From Paludisphaera rhizosphaerae (GTDB lineage: Bacteria; Planctomycetota; Planctomycetia; Isosphaerales; Isosphaeraceae), in assembly GCF_011065895.1 (NCBI RefSeq), contig NZ_JAALCR010000005.1:1-64000 (forward strand): DNA of 64,000 bases, given 5' to 3'. The notes below the pieces were generated by a model, which saw only the letters and a list, made by a program, of their open reading frames with translations, did not search any database and was not told where the DNA came from. The translations under genes were made by a program, and so were the position numbers. Positions within the stretch are counted from its first letter, which is position 1. Every line of letters starts with the position of its first letter. Positions 9,141 to 17,560 of this stretch are shown piece by piece.

Positions 9141-11720
9141 ATGGGCAGGGCTGACTTGAGATCGCCTGACGAGTTGGACGAGTTGATCGAGACGCTTCTG
9201 AGCGAGAAGCCGACCGGCAAGTACGAAAACAGCTGGTACGGAATCGAACTGGCTGACCTTGAGAGCGGGAAGCGGCTTATCGCCCTGGATCGCGAAGCGC
9301 AGGCCAAGGCCGTCGATCGCCTCGTGGAACGCCTCATCGACGTCGATCAACGCACCTTGATGCTGGCGAAGGCGGCTGCTCGCTCAGCGGTATTCTTGAT
9401 GAGCCCTGAGCAGCGAGAACTCAACGAGGAGCGGAGGCTTCTCCTCCTGGGCCTCGTCGCCCTGATGCGTCGCAGGCTCCCGTTCTCCGAGGAAACGGTC
9501 GTCGCTCTGTTGAACTGGATCGCTCAATACCCCGATCCCGGCCCACATACTCACCCCCTCGGGGCGATTGCGAAGGCCGTCGAGAATCTGAGTGGCGGCT
9601 CTTCGCCGGGAGAGAAGGTCAAGCACGCTGGCCAGGCCGCCGTGAATCGTCTGAAGACGCAGGTCGTACTCAACTCCGATATTCGCAAGCCTCTCGGAGA
9701 GCTGGTGAGACTGATCTCCGACGACGAACCGATCCAGATCGAGCCCGGCGAGGGCTGGTCCGACGCCGCACTCGCCGACCTCGCTTCCATGTCTCCGGAG
9801 CTACGGTCGGCCTGGACCGTCCTGCTCGCGACCTGTCAGCAGGGGGGCACGGGGAGCAAGCCGACGGCGAAGTGGATCAAGTCGGTCAAACCGCTGATCG
9901 AGGCCATCGGTCGGGATGAATTCCGCTCGAAGTTCATCCGTTGGGGAAGACTGGTCGGGAAGAACCCGCCAAGCCTGGACAGGCACCCGTCGGAATGGTC
10001 GTCGCCCTATGACAATCCGGTCATCCCGCCGCACGTCGACCTCTGGAAAGGCCTCGCCTGGTGCGCGGGGCTCGAAGCCGACCGAGAACTCGCAAGAGCG
10101 TTAGGCGCACTGGCGCGTTCGGCCTATGACCTGCGAATCCTCGCGCTGGGGACCGCCGTCGCGACGGCCCTCGGGATGATGCCTGGACTGGACGCGATCG
10201 GCCAACTTGCCGTCTTAAAGCTCAAGGTCAAGCTCCCCGCCGCCCAGAAGCAGATCGAAAAGGCCCTGTCCGCGGCCGCCGAACGCGAGAAGCTTCCACG
10301 AAGCGAGATCGAGGAGTTGGCCGTTCCGACTTACGGCCTGACCGAAGTCGGCCGCCGTGTGGAGACGTTCGGGGATTACACGGCCGAGATCGTCGTCGAG
10401 GGCCCCGACGCTCACCTGCGATGGAGCAAGGCGGGCAAGCCGATCAAGTCGGTCCCGGCCGCGTTGAAGAAGGAGCACGCGGAGGAGGTCAAGGAGTTGC
10501 AGGCCGCCGTCAAGGACGTGGGCAAGATGCTCACCGCCCAGCGCGAGCGGATCGACGGCCTCTTCCTCGCTCGCAAGTCCTGGCCGTTCGCGGCCTGGCG
10601 GGAACGGTATCTGAACCACCCCCTCGTCGGCGGGATCGCGCGAAGGCTGATCTGGGTTTTCGAGGACGACGGCAAGCCCGTCGCCGGCGCGTGGCTGAAG
10701 GACGGGATCGTCGGCGTCGACGACGCGGCGATGGAGGGGCTTGGCGATTCGACGAGGGTCTCGCTCTGGCACCCGATCGACAGGACCGTCGAGGAGGTGT
10801 CGACCTGGCGCGACTGGTTCGACCGCCATCAGGTCCGCCAGCCCTTCAAGCAGGCGTATCGCGAGGTCTACGTCCTCACCGATGCCGAGCGGAACACACG
10901 GGTGTACTCGAATCGGTTCGCCGCCCACATCCTCCGGCAGCACCAGTACCACGCCCTCTGCGCCGCCCGGGGATGGCGGAACCGGCTTCGGATGATGGTG
11001 GACGACTCGTATCCCCCGACCAGCCGCGACCTCCCCGAGTGGGGCCTCCGCGCCGAGTTCTGGGTGGAGGGGATCGGCGACAACATGACCGACTCCGGAG
11101 CGTACGCCTATCTGAACACCGATCAGGTCCGGTTCTACGAGATCGCGGCCCCTCAGGTGGAAGCCCACGCCGGCGGCGGAGGGTACTCGGCGGGTTGGAG
11201 ACAGGCCCAGGCCGAGCCCGTTCCGCTCGACCGCATTCCGCCGCTGGTCCTCAGCGAGATCTTCCGCGACGTCGACCTGTTCGTCGGCGTGGCGAGCGTC
11301 GGCAACGACCCGAACTGGTCCGACGGCGGCCCCCAGGGACGCCACGTCGACTACTGGCAGAGCTACAGCTTCGGCGACCTCAACGCCAACGGCAAGACCC
11401 GCAAGGATGTGCTGGAGCGCTTGATCCCTCGGCTGAAGATCGCGTCCCGATGCTCGTTCAGCGACAAGTTCCTGGTCGTCCGCGGCGACATCCGGACCTA
11501 CAAGATCCACCTGGGGAGCGGCAACATCCTGATGGAACCGAACGACCAGTACCTCTGCATCGTCCCCAAACGAAGCACGCCCGAACCCCAGGGCCAGGGC
11601 GTCTTCCTCCCCTTCGAAGGAGACAACGTCCTCTCCATCATTCTCAGCAAAGCCTTGATGCTCGCCGATGACAAGAAGATCACCGACGCCACCATCACCA
11701 GCCAGATCGGCCGGAAATGA
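9141..11720 (+). CDS. DUF4132-type large protein (MolR/YehI-like)
   Basis: 859 aa, soluble. ATG 9141 is preceded by GGAGG five bases upstream; TTG 9117 is in frame but has no such site. Residues 1-400 look helical; the centre (about 420-620) has the DUF4132-like block with YGLTEVGRRVETFGDY, a run around LARKSWPFAAWRERY, then LIWVFEDDGKPVAGAW and SLWHPIDRTVEEV. The C-terminal third contains DVDLFVGVASVGNDPNW, SYSFGDLNANGKTRKDV and YKIHLGSGNI, as in the domain that usually follows DUF4132. Function unknown; relatives occur in multi-gene loci with MoxR ATPases and vWA proteins, none of which is present here. Its likely partner is the upstream GG-ending protein. Confidence 0.75.
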   Translation: MGRADLRSPDELDELIETLLSEKPTGKYENSWYGIELADLESGKRLIALDREAQAKAVDRLVERLIDVDQRTLMLAKAAARSAVFLMSPEQRELNEERRLLLLGLVALMRRRLPFSEETVVALLNWIAQYPDPGPHTHPLGAIAKAVENLSGGSSPGEKVKHAGQAAVNRLKTQVVLNSDIRKPLGELVRLISDDEPIQIEPGEGWSDAALADLASMSPELRSAWTVLLATCQQGGTGSKPTAKWIKSVKPLIEAIGRDEFRSKFIRWGRLVGKNPPSLDRHPSEWSSPYDNPVIPPHVDLWKGLAWCAGLEADRELARALGALARSAYDLRILALGTAVATALGMMPGLDAIGQLAVLKLKVKLPAAQKQIEKALSAAAEREKLPRSEIEELAVPTYGLTEVGRRVETFGDYTAEIVVEGPDAHLRWSKAGKPIKSVPAALKKEHAEEVKELQAAVKDVGKMLTAQRERIDGLFLARKSWPFAAWRERYLNHPLVGGIARRLIWVFEDDGKPVAGAWLKDGIVGVDDAAMEGLGDSTRVSLWHPIDRTVEEVSTWRDWFDRHQVRQPFKQAYREVYVLTDAERNTRVYSNRFAAHILRQHQYHALCAARGWRNRLRMMVDDSYPPTSRDLPEWGLRAEFWVEGIGDNMTDSGAYAYLNTDQVRFYEIAAPQVEAHAGGGGYSAGWRQAQAEPVPLDRIPPLVLSEIFRDVDLFVGVASVGNDPNWSDGGPQGRHVDYWQSYSFGDLNANGKTRKDVLERLIPRLKIASRCSFSDKFLVVRGDIRTYKIHLGSGNILMEPNDQYLCIVPKRSTPEPQGQGVFLPFEGDNVLSIILSKALMLADDKKITDATITSQIGRK

Positions 11721-11740
11721 GGGACGGAAAGGCCTCGGCC

Positions 11741-12202
11741 TCATTCATTCTCAACGACGATCGCATCTCCGACGCGGATCTCCCCCCCTTCGAGCACGTC
11801 GGCGCCGATCCCGCAACGGCGGCCGAGGTGCTTGAAGATCGCGACCTTCCCGGAGGTCTGCACGATGTGCATGCACGGCGGCCAGGGCTTGCGGCCGTAC
11901 AGGACCACCCGTTCGCCGATCCGAAAGCGTCGACCAACCAGAGAGGTCAGGTCGACCCCGAGCGTGACGAGGTTCCGCCGCAGGTCCATCGGCTCCAACC
12001 CCTCGCCGCCCGGCGCATCGAAGGGCTCGCGTTCGATGAGCGTCACCTGGGCGTCCCACTCGGCCATCCCGGAATAGAAGCCCTGGCCCGTCGCATAGCG
12101 GTCGCCGACGATCCCGCGACCTGCCAGCACCTCGACCGCCGGGTGGTCGCCCACGGGCGAGCCGCTGGCTGGGGATGTGAGAATCGCGACGATCCGGCCC
12201 AT
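11741..12202 (-). CDS. MOSC domain protein
   Basis: 153 aa, essentially a lone MOSC (molybdenum-cofactor sulfurase C-terminal) domain, a beta-barrel thought to carry sulfur or bind molybdenum cofactor. Readable pattern: GIVGDRYATGQGFYSG near residues 30-45, QVTLIERE, RRNLVTLGVDL, and PPCMHI with the family-conserved Cys. It ends 20 bases from the end of the convergent DUF4132 gene and lies 69 bases downstream of the spermidine-synthase-like gene on the same strand. YiiM-type detoxification of N-hydroxylated compounds is one possible role. Confidence 0.85.
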   Translation of the reverse strand: MGRIVAILTSPASGSPVGDHPAVEVLAGRGIVGDRYATGQGFYSGMAEWDAQVTLIEREPFDAPGGEGLEPMDLRRNLVTLGVDLTSLVGRRFRIGERVVLYGRKPWPPCMHIVQTSGKVAIFKHLGRRCGIGADVLEGGEIRVGDAIVVENE

Positions 12203-12271
12203 CGCCCTTCCCTCGGATGCAGTTCAAGCGGAAGACCGCCCAAGAAAACCGGCCTACGAGCGGGGGGACCC

Positions 12272-13171
12272 TCAACGCGACTGAAGACCACCGACCATCG
12301 GGTGGAACAGGAACGGGGCGTTGAAGCGGGCGTCGAGTCGGTCGGTTTCCTCGTCGATGGCGGCCTCGTCCCACTTCTTCTGGGAGGTGGAGGCAACGAC
12401 GACGAATCCCTCGTATCCGGTGAGTCGGAACACGTAGGTGTTCGGGAAGACCTTCTTGATGGTCCGAATGTCCTGGTTGATATCCGGGTGGGGGTTGAGG
12501 TTGAAGACGACGACGCCGTCGGGGTTGAGCCGCTCACGCACGATCGTGTCGTAGAACTGCTCGGTCTTCAGGTGCCTGGGCACCCCGACCAGGTCAGTAC
12601 CGGCCGAGGGGCGGAGAAAGGCGTCCATGTAGATGACGTCGTACTTCTCCTTCGCCTCCTTCAGGTAGAGCAAGCCGTCGCCCACCTTGACGTCGACGTT
12701 CCCCTCGGTTCGGACCCCGAAGAAGCGATCGGCGACGCTGACGACCAGGGGGTCGATCTCGACGACGTCCACCTTGAGGCTGGGATCCTTGGCCTTGAGG
12801 AAGTGGACCATCGCCCCGCCCCCAAGCCCCACGATCAGCGCCCGCTTGGGCTGGGGGTTGAAGACGTAGCTGAGGAACATGAAGCGGGTGTACTCGACCA
12901 GCAGGTCGTCGGGCCGGCTCAGGTCGACCTTGCTCTCGACGACGTGCTGGCCGTTGGCCCGGACGAACCAAAGCGTGCGGACGTCGCCGTCGCGCGTGAC
13001 CTTCATGTGCGAGTACTTCGACTTCTGATCAAGGAGGGGCTGACCGGGAACCTGCCCCATCGCCACGTGGATCAAACCCGTGGAGACGATCGTCGCCGCG
13101 ATCACCAGCCCCAACGCCAGGACGCCTCTCGCTCCCAGCGGGACCTTCCGCGAGATCGAACTCAAAACCAT
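12272..13171 (-). CDS. Spermidine-synthase-like methyltransferase-fold protein with N-terminal membrane helix
   Basis: 299 aa. One hydrophobic segment (about residues 14-38) anchors or exports it. The rest follows the polyamine aminopropyltransferase fold: RALIVGLGGGAMVHFL (SAM-type loop), VDVVEIDPLVVSVADRFF, VGDGLLYL and DVIYMDAF. In planctomycetes such proteins are commonly annotated as fused or orphan spermidine synthases, without biochemical proof. No SpeD or polyamine gene is adjacent, so polyamine synthesis is only a family-based guess. Confidence 0.75.
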   Translation of the reverse strand: MVLSSISRKVPLGARGVLALGLVIAATIVSTGLIHVAMGQVPGQPLLDQKSKYSHMKVTRDGDVRTLWFVRANGQHVVESKVDLSRPDDLLVEYTRFMFLSYVFNPQPKRALIVGLGGGAMVHFLKAKDPSLKVDVVEIDPLVVSVADRFFGVRTEGNVDVKVGDGLLYLKEAKEKYDVIYMDAFLRPSAGTDLVGVPRHLKTEQFYDTIVRERLNPDGVVVFNLNPHPDINQDIRTIKKVFPNTYVFRLTGYEGFVVVASTSQKKWDEAAIDEETDRLDARFNAPFLFHPMVGGLQSR

Positions 13172-13234
13172 GGGATGCTCCTCAATCGTCGGCGACGACG
13201 CCTGTCGACCTCGACCCAGATTCCGCTCCTGGGA

Positions 13235-13933
13235 TTACGACCGGCGAGTATACCAGGCGCGGATGAGACCGGTCTGGAGGAACTGGATCGGCGGCTCGAA
13301 TCCGCCGGCCGAAATGACGGCCCCGACCTCGTCCGGAGGGAGCACGGCCACATCCCGGTCATAGGCCGCTTGCATCTTCTCGATGGCCTCGGGAGTAAGG
13401 TCTCCGTCCCGCATCACCCGAAACCAGACGTCGCGCAGGCTCTGGTAGGCCGACGGGTTCGTGGCGGACGCCAGATCCGAGTCGATCAGCAACCCGTCAG
13501 GGCGAAGCCGATCGGCGATCCCTCGAAAGAAACCGATCCGCGCCTCGCGATCCAGGATGAACTGCGAGACGAGGAGACACGTGGCCGCGTCGAACGGCTC
13601 TCCCGGAGGGAGCGTCTCGAGGTAGCCCTCGTGGAACTCGCAGCGGGCGGCGAACCCGCGTTCCTCGGCCTTACGGCGGCAGACGTCGAGCATCGGCCCC
13701 GACGGCTCGACCGCGACGAATCGCCACGTTGGGAAACGCTCGGCCAGGTAGATCAGTTCCGGGCCCGTCCCCGCACCGACGCACAAGATCCTCGCGTCGG
13801 TTTTCAATCCCGAAAGCACCGCCCCGATGAGGAGGTGGAGGGCGTCCCTCAGCGGGGCCATCCTCGACCACTGCTGGTCATACCCCGAAGCGCGCTTCTG
13901 GTCGAAGACCTTTTGAAGCTCTTCCCGTTCCAT
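13235..13933 (-). CDS. Class I SAM-dependent methyltransferase
   Basis: 232 aa. Motif I is ILCVGAGTGPELIYLAE (about residues 53-69) followed by FVAVEPSGPMLDVCR, and later FDAATCLLVSQF and LRPDGLLIDSDLAS: the seven-strand Rossmann methyltransferase order. The ATG at 13933 (MEREELQ) begins at the expected distance from motif I, although the frame stays open to 14110. The substrate is unknown. It lies just beyond the tRNA-Arg gene on the same strand. Confidence 0.8.
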   Translation of the reverse strand: MEREELQKVFDQKRASGYDQQWSRMAPLRDALHLLIGAVLSGLKTDARILCVGAGTGPELIYLAERFPTWRFVAVEPSGPMLDVCRRKAEERGFAARCEFHEGYLETLPPGEPFDAATCLLVSQFILDREARIGFFRGIADRLRPDGLLIDSDLASATNPSAYQSLRDVWFRVMRDGDLTPEAIEKMQAAYDRDVAVLPPDEVGAVISAGGFEPPIQFLQTGLIRAWYTRRS

Positions 13934-14137
13934 GGGCCTTCCAAAGTGCGAGTCGCCGAGGTCGGTTCCGGAACCTCTCCCACGCTCCTGGCGCGAGGCG
14001 ACGGATCTGTTGAGACCATCGAGCGAGGCGATCTGGCGTTCGGCGACAGCTCGATTCCGGTAGACAACCGGAGAGTGGCCGTCATCGCCGCAAGCGGCGG
14101 GCTGACGCAAATCGCGTCAACGGCGAGGTTTGAGAAG

Positions 14138-14210
14138 TGCGCCCGGCAGGATTCGAACCTGCAACCTTCTGATTCGAAGTCAGTGACTCTATCCGTTGAG
14201 CTACGGGCGC
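14138..14210 (-). tRNA. tRNA-Arg (anticodon UCG)
   Basis: Reading the minus strand gives a full cloverleaf: seven-pair acceptor GCGCCCG/CGGGCGC, D stem GCTC/GAGT, anticodon loop CTTCGAA (anticodon TCG), T stem GCAGG/CCTGC with TTCGAAT loop, discriminator A. CCA is not encoded. The outermost pair of the anticodon stem reads A-A, a mismatch. It decodes CGN arginine codons, chiefly CGA. Confidence 0.95.
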
Positions 14211-14362
14211 CTGTGGGGGATGAGTATACCGAAGGAACCGGCTTCGGCAACAGATCGACTCATGGATTCCGCCTCGTTCGGACGGCCGGGGGATCATCCA
14301 GGTTCGTGCCCGATCCCGGAATCTTCCCCGGATTGGGGGGCCACGAACGGGGGGCGGAGGGA

Positions 14363-14368
14363 TATAAT
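14363..14368 (+). promoter_or_regulatory. Perfect TATAAT -10 box upstream of rimO
   Basis: TATAAT within GATATAAT, 64 bases before the rimO start codon; the same eight-base string as upstream of the YiiX-like gene. The -35 region is not convincing. Confidence 0.45.
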
Positions 14369-14431
14369 GAGGTCCGACCGAGCCCCTTCGTGCGCGCCTC
14401 GGCCCCACGATCGAACACCACCACGAGCCCC

Positions 14432-15877
14432 ATGACGCCAGAACATTCGACCGATCCCGAAGTCCGGGGGACGATCTCGTTCGTCAGCCTCGGCTGCTCC
14501 AAGAACACCGTGGACTCCGAGCGGATGCTCGGTCTGCTGGCTCAGGAAGGCTATGCGCTGGTGCCCGAGGGGAAGGATTCCGACCTCGTCATCGTCAACA
14601 CCTGCGGCTTCATCGACGCCGCCCGCAAGGAATCGTGCGGCGTCATCGAGGAGATGCTCGACCGCAAGCGCGAAGGCCGCGTTAAGGGCGTGATCGTCGC
14701 CGGCTGCCTCGCCGAGCGGCAGAAAGACGTCCTGCTGGAAGAATACCCGGACGTCGACCAGATCGTCGGGGTCTTCGGACGCGAGCAGATCGCCCAGGTG
14801 TCCAATCGGATCCTCGGCGGCCTCCACGAGCAGCGCACGCTGTTCAACCCCGCTCCGGTCAACGCCCAGGACGACCGCGCCCGGCTCCGGATCACCCCGC
14901 GGCACCTCGCCTACCTGAAGGTCTCCGAGGGCTGCGACCGGCTCTGCACCTTCTGCGCGATCCCCTACATGCGCGGAAAGCACGTCACGAAGCCGATCGA
15001 GATGGTCGTCGACGAGGCCCGTGAGCTGGCCCGGGACGGCGTCCGCGAGCTGATCCTCGTCGCCCAGGACATGACCTACTACGGCATGGACCTTTACGGC
15101 GAGCCCCGCCTGGCCGAACTGCTCCGAGAACTGGACCAGATCGAGGACATCAACTGGATCCGGATCCTCTACAACTATCCCCGGCACTTCACCGACGAGT
15201 TGTACGAGACGATCGCCGGGGCCAAGCGGATCATCCCGTATCTCGACATGCCCTTGCAGCACATCAACGACCGGATGCTCAAGGTCATGAACCGCCGCCA
15301 CACCCGGGCGGAGACCACGACGATCGTCGACCGGCTGCGATCCTCGATCCCCAACCTGGTCCTTCGCACCACGTTCATCGTCGGCTTCCCCGGCGAGACC
15401 GACGCCGAGTTCCAGGAGATGGCCGACTACGTCGCTGAGGCGAAGTTCGAGCGGCTGGGGGTCTTCACCTACTCGCTCGAGCCCGACACGCCGGCCGCCA
15501 AGCTCCCGAACCAGTTGCCGGACGACCTCAAAAACGCTCGGCGTGAGCGGATCATGCAGATCCAGCAGCCGATCGCCGAGGCGTTCAACAAGACCCTCAT
15601 CGGCAACGAGCTGGACGTGCTGATCGACGGCCGCGCGCCCGGCCAGGACGACCTCTGGATCGGCCGGACCTACGCCGACGCCCCGGACGTCGACGGCGTC
15701 GTCCTGATCCCGGACCCCAACCTCCAGACCGGCGACTTCGTCCCCTGCGAGATCCTGGGCACCCAGGGTTACGACTTCGTGGGACGCTCGCTGGCCCTCC
15801 CCACGCGGCGGAAGCGGGCCCGTCCCCGCCCCCGCAAGCGGCCTGGGTCGTCGCTGACCATCCTCGACGGAATGTAA
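14432..15877 (+). CDS. rimO: Ribosomal protein S12 methylthiotransferase RimO
   Basis: Radical-SAM methylthiotransferase that modifies Asp of ribosomal protein S12. The N-terminal domain has three cluster Cys in LGCSKNTVDSERM, VNTCGF and AGCLAERQ; the radical SAM motif is CDRLCTFC (CxxxCxxC) near residue 170; MRGKHVTKP and YNYPRHF follow, then a TRAM domain from about residue 390 and a basic tail. 481 aa, slightly longer than E. coli RimO because of the N-terminal lead and Arg-rich tail. The reading frame is open for kilobases upstream, but those codons lie antisense to three minus-strand genes and a tRNA; ATG 14432 sits just before the conserved domain. YNYPR and lack of MiaB-type features favour RimO over MiaB. 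Confidence 0.93.
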   Translation: MTPEHSTDPEVRGTISFVSLGCSKNTVDSERMLGLLAQEGYALVPEGKDSDLVIVNTCGFIDAARKESCGVIEEMLDRKREGRVKGVIVAGCLAERQKDVLLEEYPDVDQIVGVFGREQIAQVSNRILGGLHEQRTLFNPAPVNAQDDRARLRITPRHLAYLKVSEGCDRLCTFCAIPYMRGKHVTKPIEMVVDEARELARDGVRELILVAQDMTYYGMDLYGEPRLAELLRELDQIEDINWIRILYNYPRHFTDELYETIAGAKRIIPYLDMPLQHINDRMLKVMNRRHTRAETTTIVDRLRSSIPNLVLRTTFIVGFPGETDAEFQEMADYVAEAKFERLGVFTYSLEPDTPAAKLPNQLPDDLKNARRERIMQIQQPIAEAFNKTLIGNELDVLIDGRAPGQDDLWIGRTYADAPDVDGVVLIPDPNLQTGDFVPCEILGTQGYDFVGRSLALPTRRKRARPRPRKRPGSSLTILDGM

Positions 15878-15898
15878 GAAGCCAAGGTGATACCCGCC

Positions 15899-16519
15899 AT
15901 GCCTCCCGAGACCTCCGCCGTCGCCGAGCCCGACGCCCCAGCGCGGCCGGCCGGCCGGTTCTGGAACGTCCCCAACACGCTGACCGTCGGCCGCCTGGTG
16001 CTGTCGGTCTTCGTGTTCGCGGCGATCTCGATGGAGTGGTACGGTTGGGCCTTCGGCCTGTTCGTCGTCGCCGCTCTCTCCGACGCCCTCGACGGCTATT
16101 TCGCCCGCCTGCTGAACCAGGATACGCCCCTCGGCCGCCAGCTTGATCCGTTGATCGACAAGGTGATCGTCGCCGGCGCGTACATCTACCTGGCGGCGAT
16201 CCCAGGCACCGGGATCTTCCCCTGGATGGTCACCACGATCGTCGTCCGCGAGTTGCTCATCCAGGGTCTCCGCAGCCTGCTGGAAGGCCAGGGCCAGGCG
16301 TTCGGCGCCAAGATGGCCGGCAAGTTGAAGACCCTCTTCCAGTGCCTGTCGATCTCGGCCGCCCTGCTCTGCCTCTGGTTCGTCACGCCGCATCAGGGAT
16401 TGACGATCCTGCGCGACGGCTTCACCTGGATCGCCGTTTTCCTGACCGTCTACAGCGGGGCGAGCTATCTTTGGGGTGCAGGCCCCGCCCTCAGGGCCGA
16501 GGCCGCCCGGGGACGTTGA
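15899..16519 (+). CDS. pgsA: CDP-diacylglycerol--glycerol-3-phosphate 3-phosphatidyltransferase
   Basis: Membrane enzyme making phosphatidylglycerol phosphate, first committed step to phosphatidylglycerol. The CDP-alcohol phosphatidyltransferase signature (DGxxAR, then GxxxDxxxD) is present as DALDGYFAR and LGRQLDPLIDK, near residues 61-86, within several membrane segments. 206 aa from ATG 15899; GTG 15887 is an alternative four codons upstream. It starts about 20 bases after rimO, probably in one transcript with rimO and uppP. Confidence 0.87.
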   Translation: MPPETSAVAEPDAPARPAGRFWNVPNTLTVGRLVLSVFVFAAISMEWYGWAFGLFVVAALSDALDGYFARLLNQDTPLGRQLDPLIDKVIVAGAYIYLAAIPGTGIFPWMVTTIVVRELLIQGLRSLLEGQGQAFGAKMAGKLKTLFQCLSISAALLCLWFVTPHQGLTILRDGFTWIAVFLTVYSGASYLWGAGPALRAEAARGR

Positions 16520-16555
16520 CCCACCCGCTTTCCTCATGAGTCGGATGGCCGCCGA

Positions 16556-17560
16556 ATGCTGATCGAATGGATCGAGGCCCTGGTCCTCGGCGTGGTCCAG
16601 GGCGTCACGGAGTTCCTCCCGGTCTCCAGCGACGGCCACTTGCTCGTCACGCAGCAGTTCTTTTCCTGGCTGACAGGCGTCGACCGCGGCGGCGCGGCGA
16701 ACATCTTCCGCGACGTCATGCTCCACCTGGGGACGACAGCCGCCATCCTCTACCACTACCGCGGACCGATCCGACTCGGAATCCGCGGCTTGCTCAGCGA
16801 CGACCCCGACGTCGGCCCGGACTTCCGCCGGCCCAAGGTGATGCACGTCGTCCTGCTGGCCCTGGTCGCCACTCTGCCGCTCGTCCCGTTCGCGCTGTTC
16901 CTGAAGAAATGGGTCGACAGCCTGTTCGAGAGCGACGTCGCCGCGCCGATCGGCTTCCTGATCTCGGCGGCCGTACTGGCGCTGGTCTCGTTCAAGATGC
17001 GGGGCCCTGACGGCCACGGCCGAGGCCCGTCGGAGACGACCTGGGTCGACGCCCTGGTGATCGGCTCGGCCCAGATGCTGGCCCCCCTCCCCGGGGTCAG
17101 CCGCAGCGGGACGACGATCGTCGCCGCCCTGCTGCTGGGGCTCTCACGCGTCTGGGCCGTCCGGTTCAGCCTGATGATCGCCGTCCCCGCCGTCCTGGGA
17201 GCCGTCGCCAACGAGCTGAAAGACGCGATCAAACACCCGGAAGAACTGGGCCTGGCGGCCGACAACGTGGCGCAGACGCTGGTCGCGATGGTCCTCGCAG
17301 GACTCGTCGGTTACATGGCCATCCTCTGGCTGATCCGCGTTGTCCGCTCGGGGAAAATGTGGTATTTTTCTGTATACTTAGTGTTGCTCGCGGCGGTGGT
17401 GCTCGGGCTGGTTTCGGCGAAGGGAGGCAGGAGTGGCGGCGACGCCTCACCGAACGCTCTGGACGGGCCCTCCCGGCGCAGCGATGTGCGAACGCCTGCT
17501 GCAACTGGACCCGACGGTCCGCGAAGCCCAGTGGATCGTCCCGACTCCCCTCTGCCGTGA
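16556..17560 (+). CDS. uppP: Undecaprenyl-diphosphatase UppP (BacA)
   Basis: Integral membrane phosphatase recycling undecaprenyl pyrophosphate for peptidoglycan and other polymer synthesis. The two family motifs are clear: QGVTEFLPVSSDGHL near residues 16-30 and LPGVSRSGTTI near 179-189. Multiple helices end near residue 285 (YFSVYLVLLAAVVLGLV). The remaining roughly 45 residues are Gly/Pro/Asp/Arg-rich and unlike the family; they are encoded within the region shared with the next gene, overlapping it by 128 bases in another frame. 334 aa against a usual 265-300. Confidence 0.92.
   Translation: MLIEWIEALVLGVVQGVTEFLPVSSDGHLLVTQQFFSWLTGVDRGGAANIFRDVMLHLGTTAAILYHYRGPIRLGIRGLLSDDPDVGPDFRRPKVMHVVLLALVATLPLVPFALFLKKWVDSLFESDVAAPIGFLISAAVLALVSFKMRGPDGHGRGPSETTWVDALVIGSAQMLAPLPGVSRSGTTIVAALLLGLSRVWAVRFSLMIAVPAVLGAVANELKDAIKHPEELGLAADNVAQTLVAMVLAGLVGYMAILWLIRVVRSGKMWYFSVYLVLLAAVVLGLVSAKGGRSGGDASPNALDGPSRRSDVRTPAATGPDGPRSPVDRPDSPLP

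Noticed and set aside
8675-12202. Molybdenum cofactor reading: GG-ending protein as MoaD with a MOSC gene close by
   Set aside because: The 134-residue protein is much longer than MoaD with a large insert, and the MOSC gene is on the other strand with the DUF4132 gene between. The MolR name of DUF4132 relatives does not establish a molybdenum role.
11717-14431. Very long plus-strand open frame running into rimO
   Set aside because: It is antisense to the MOSC, spermidine-synthase-like and methyltransferase genes and the tRNA; residues are basic and Arg/Gly/Asp-rich. High GC makes stops rare. Only the part from 14432 is a gene.
14294-17017. 907-residue minus-strand open frame opposite rimO, pgsA and uppP
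   Set aside because: Arg/Asp/Val/Glu-rich composition and no motif; a shadow of conserved plus-strand genes.
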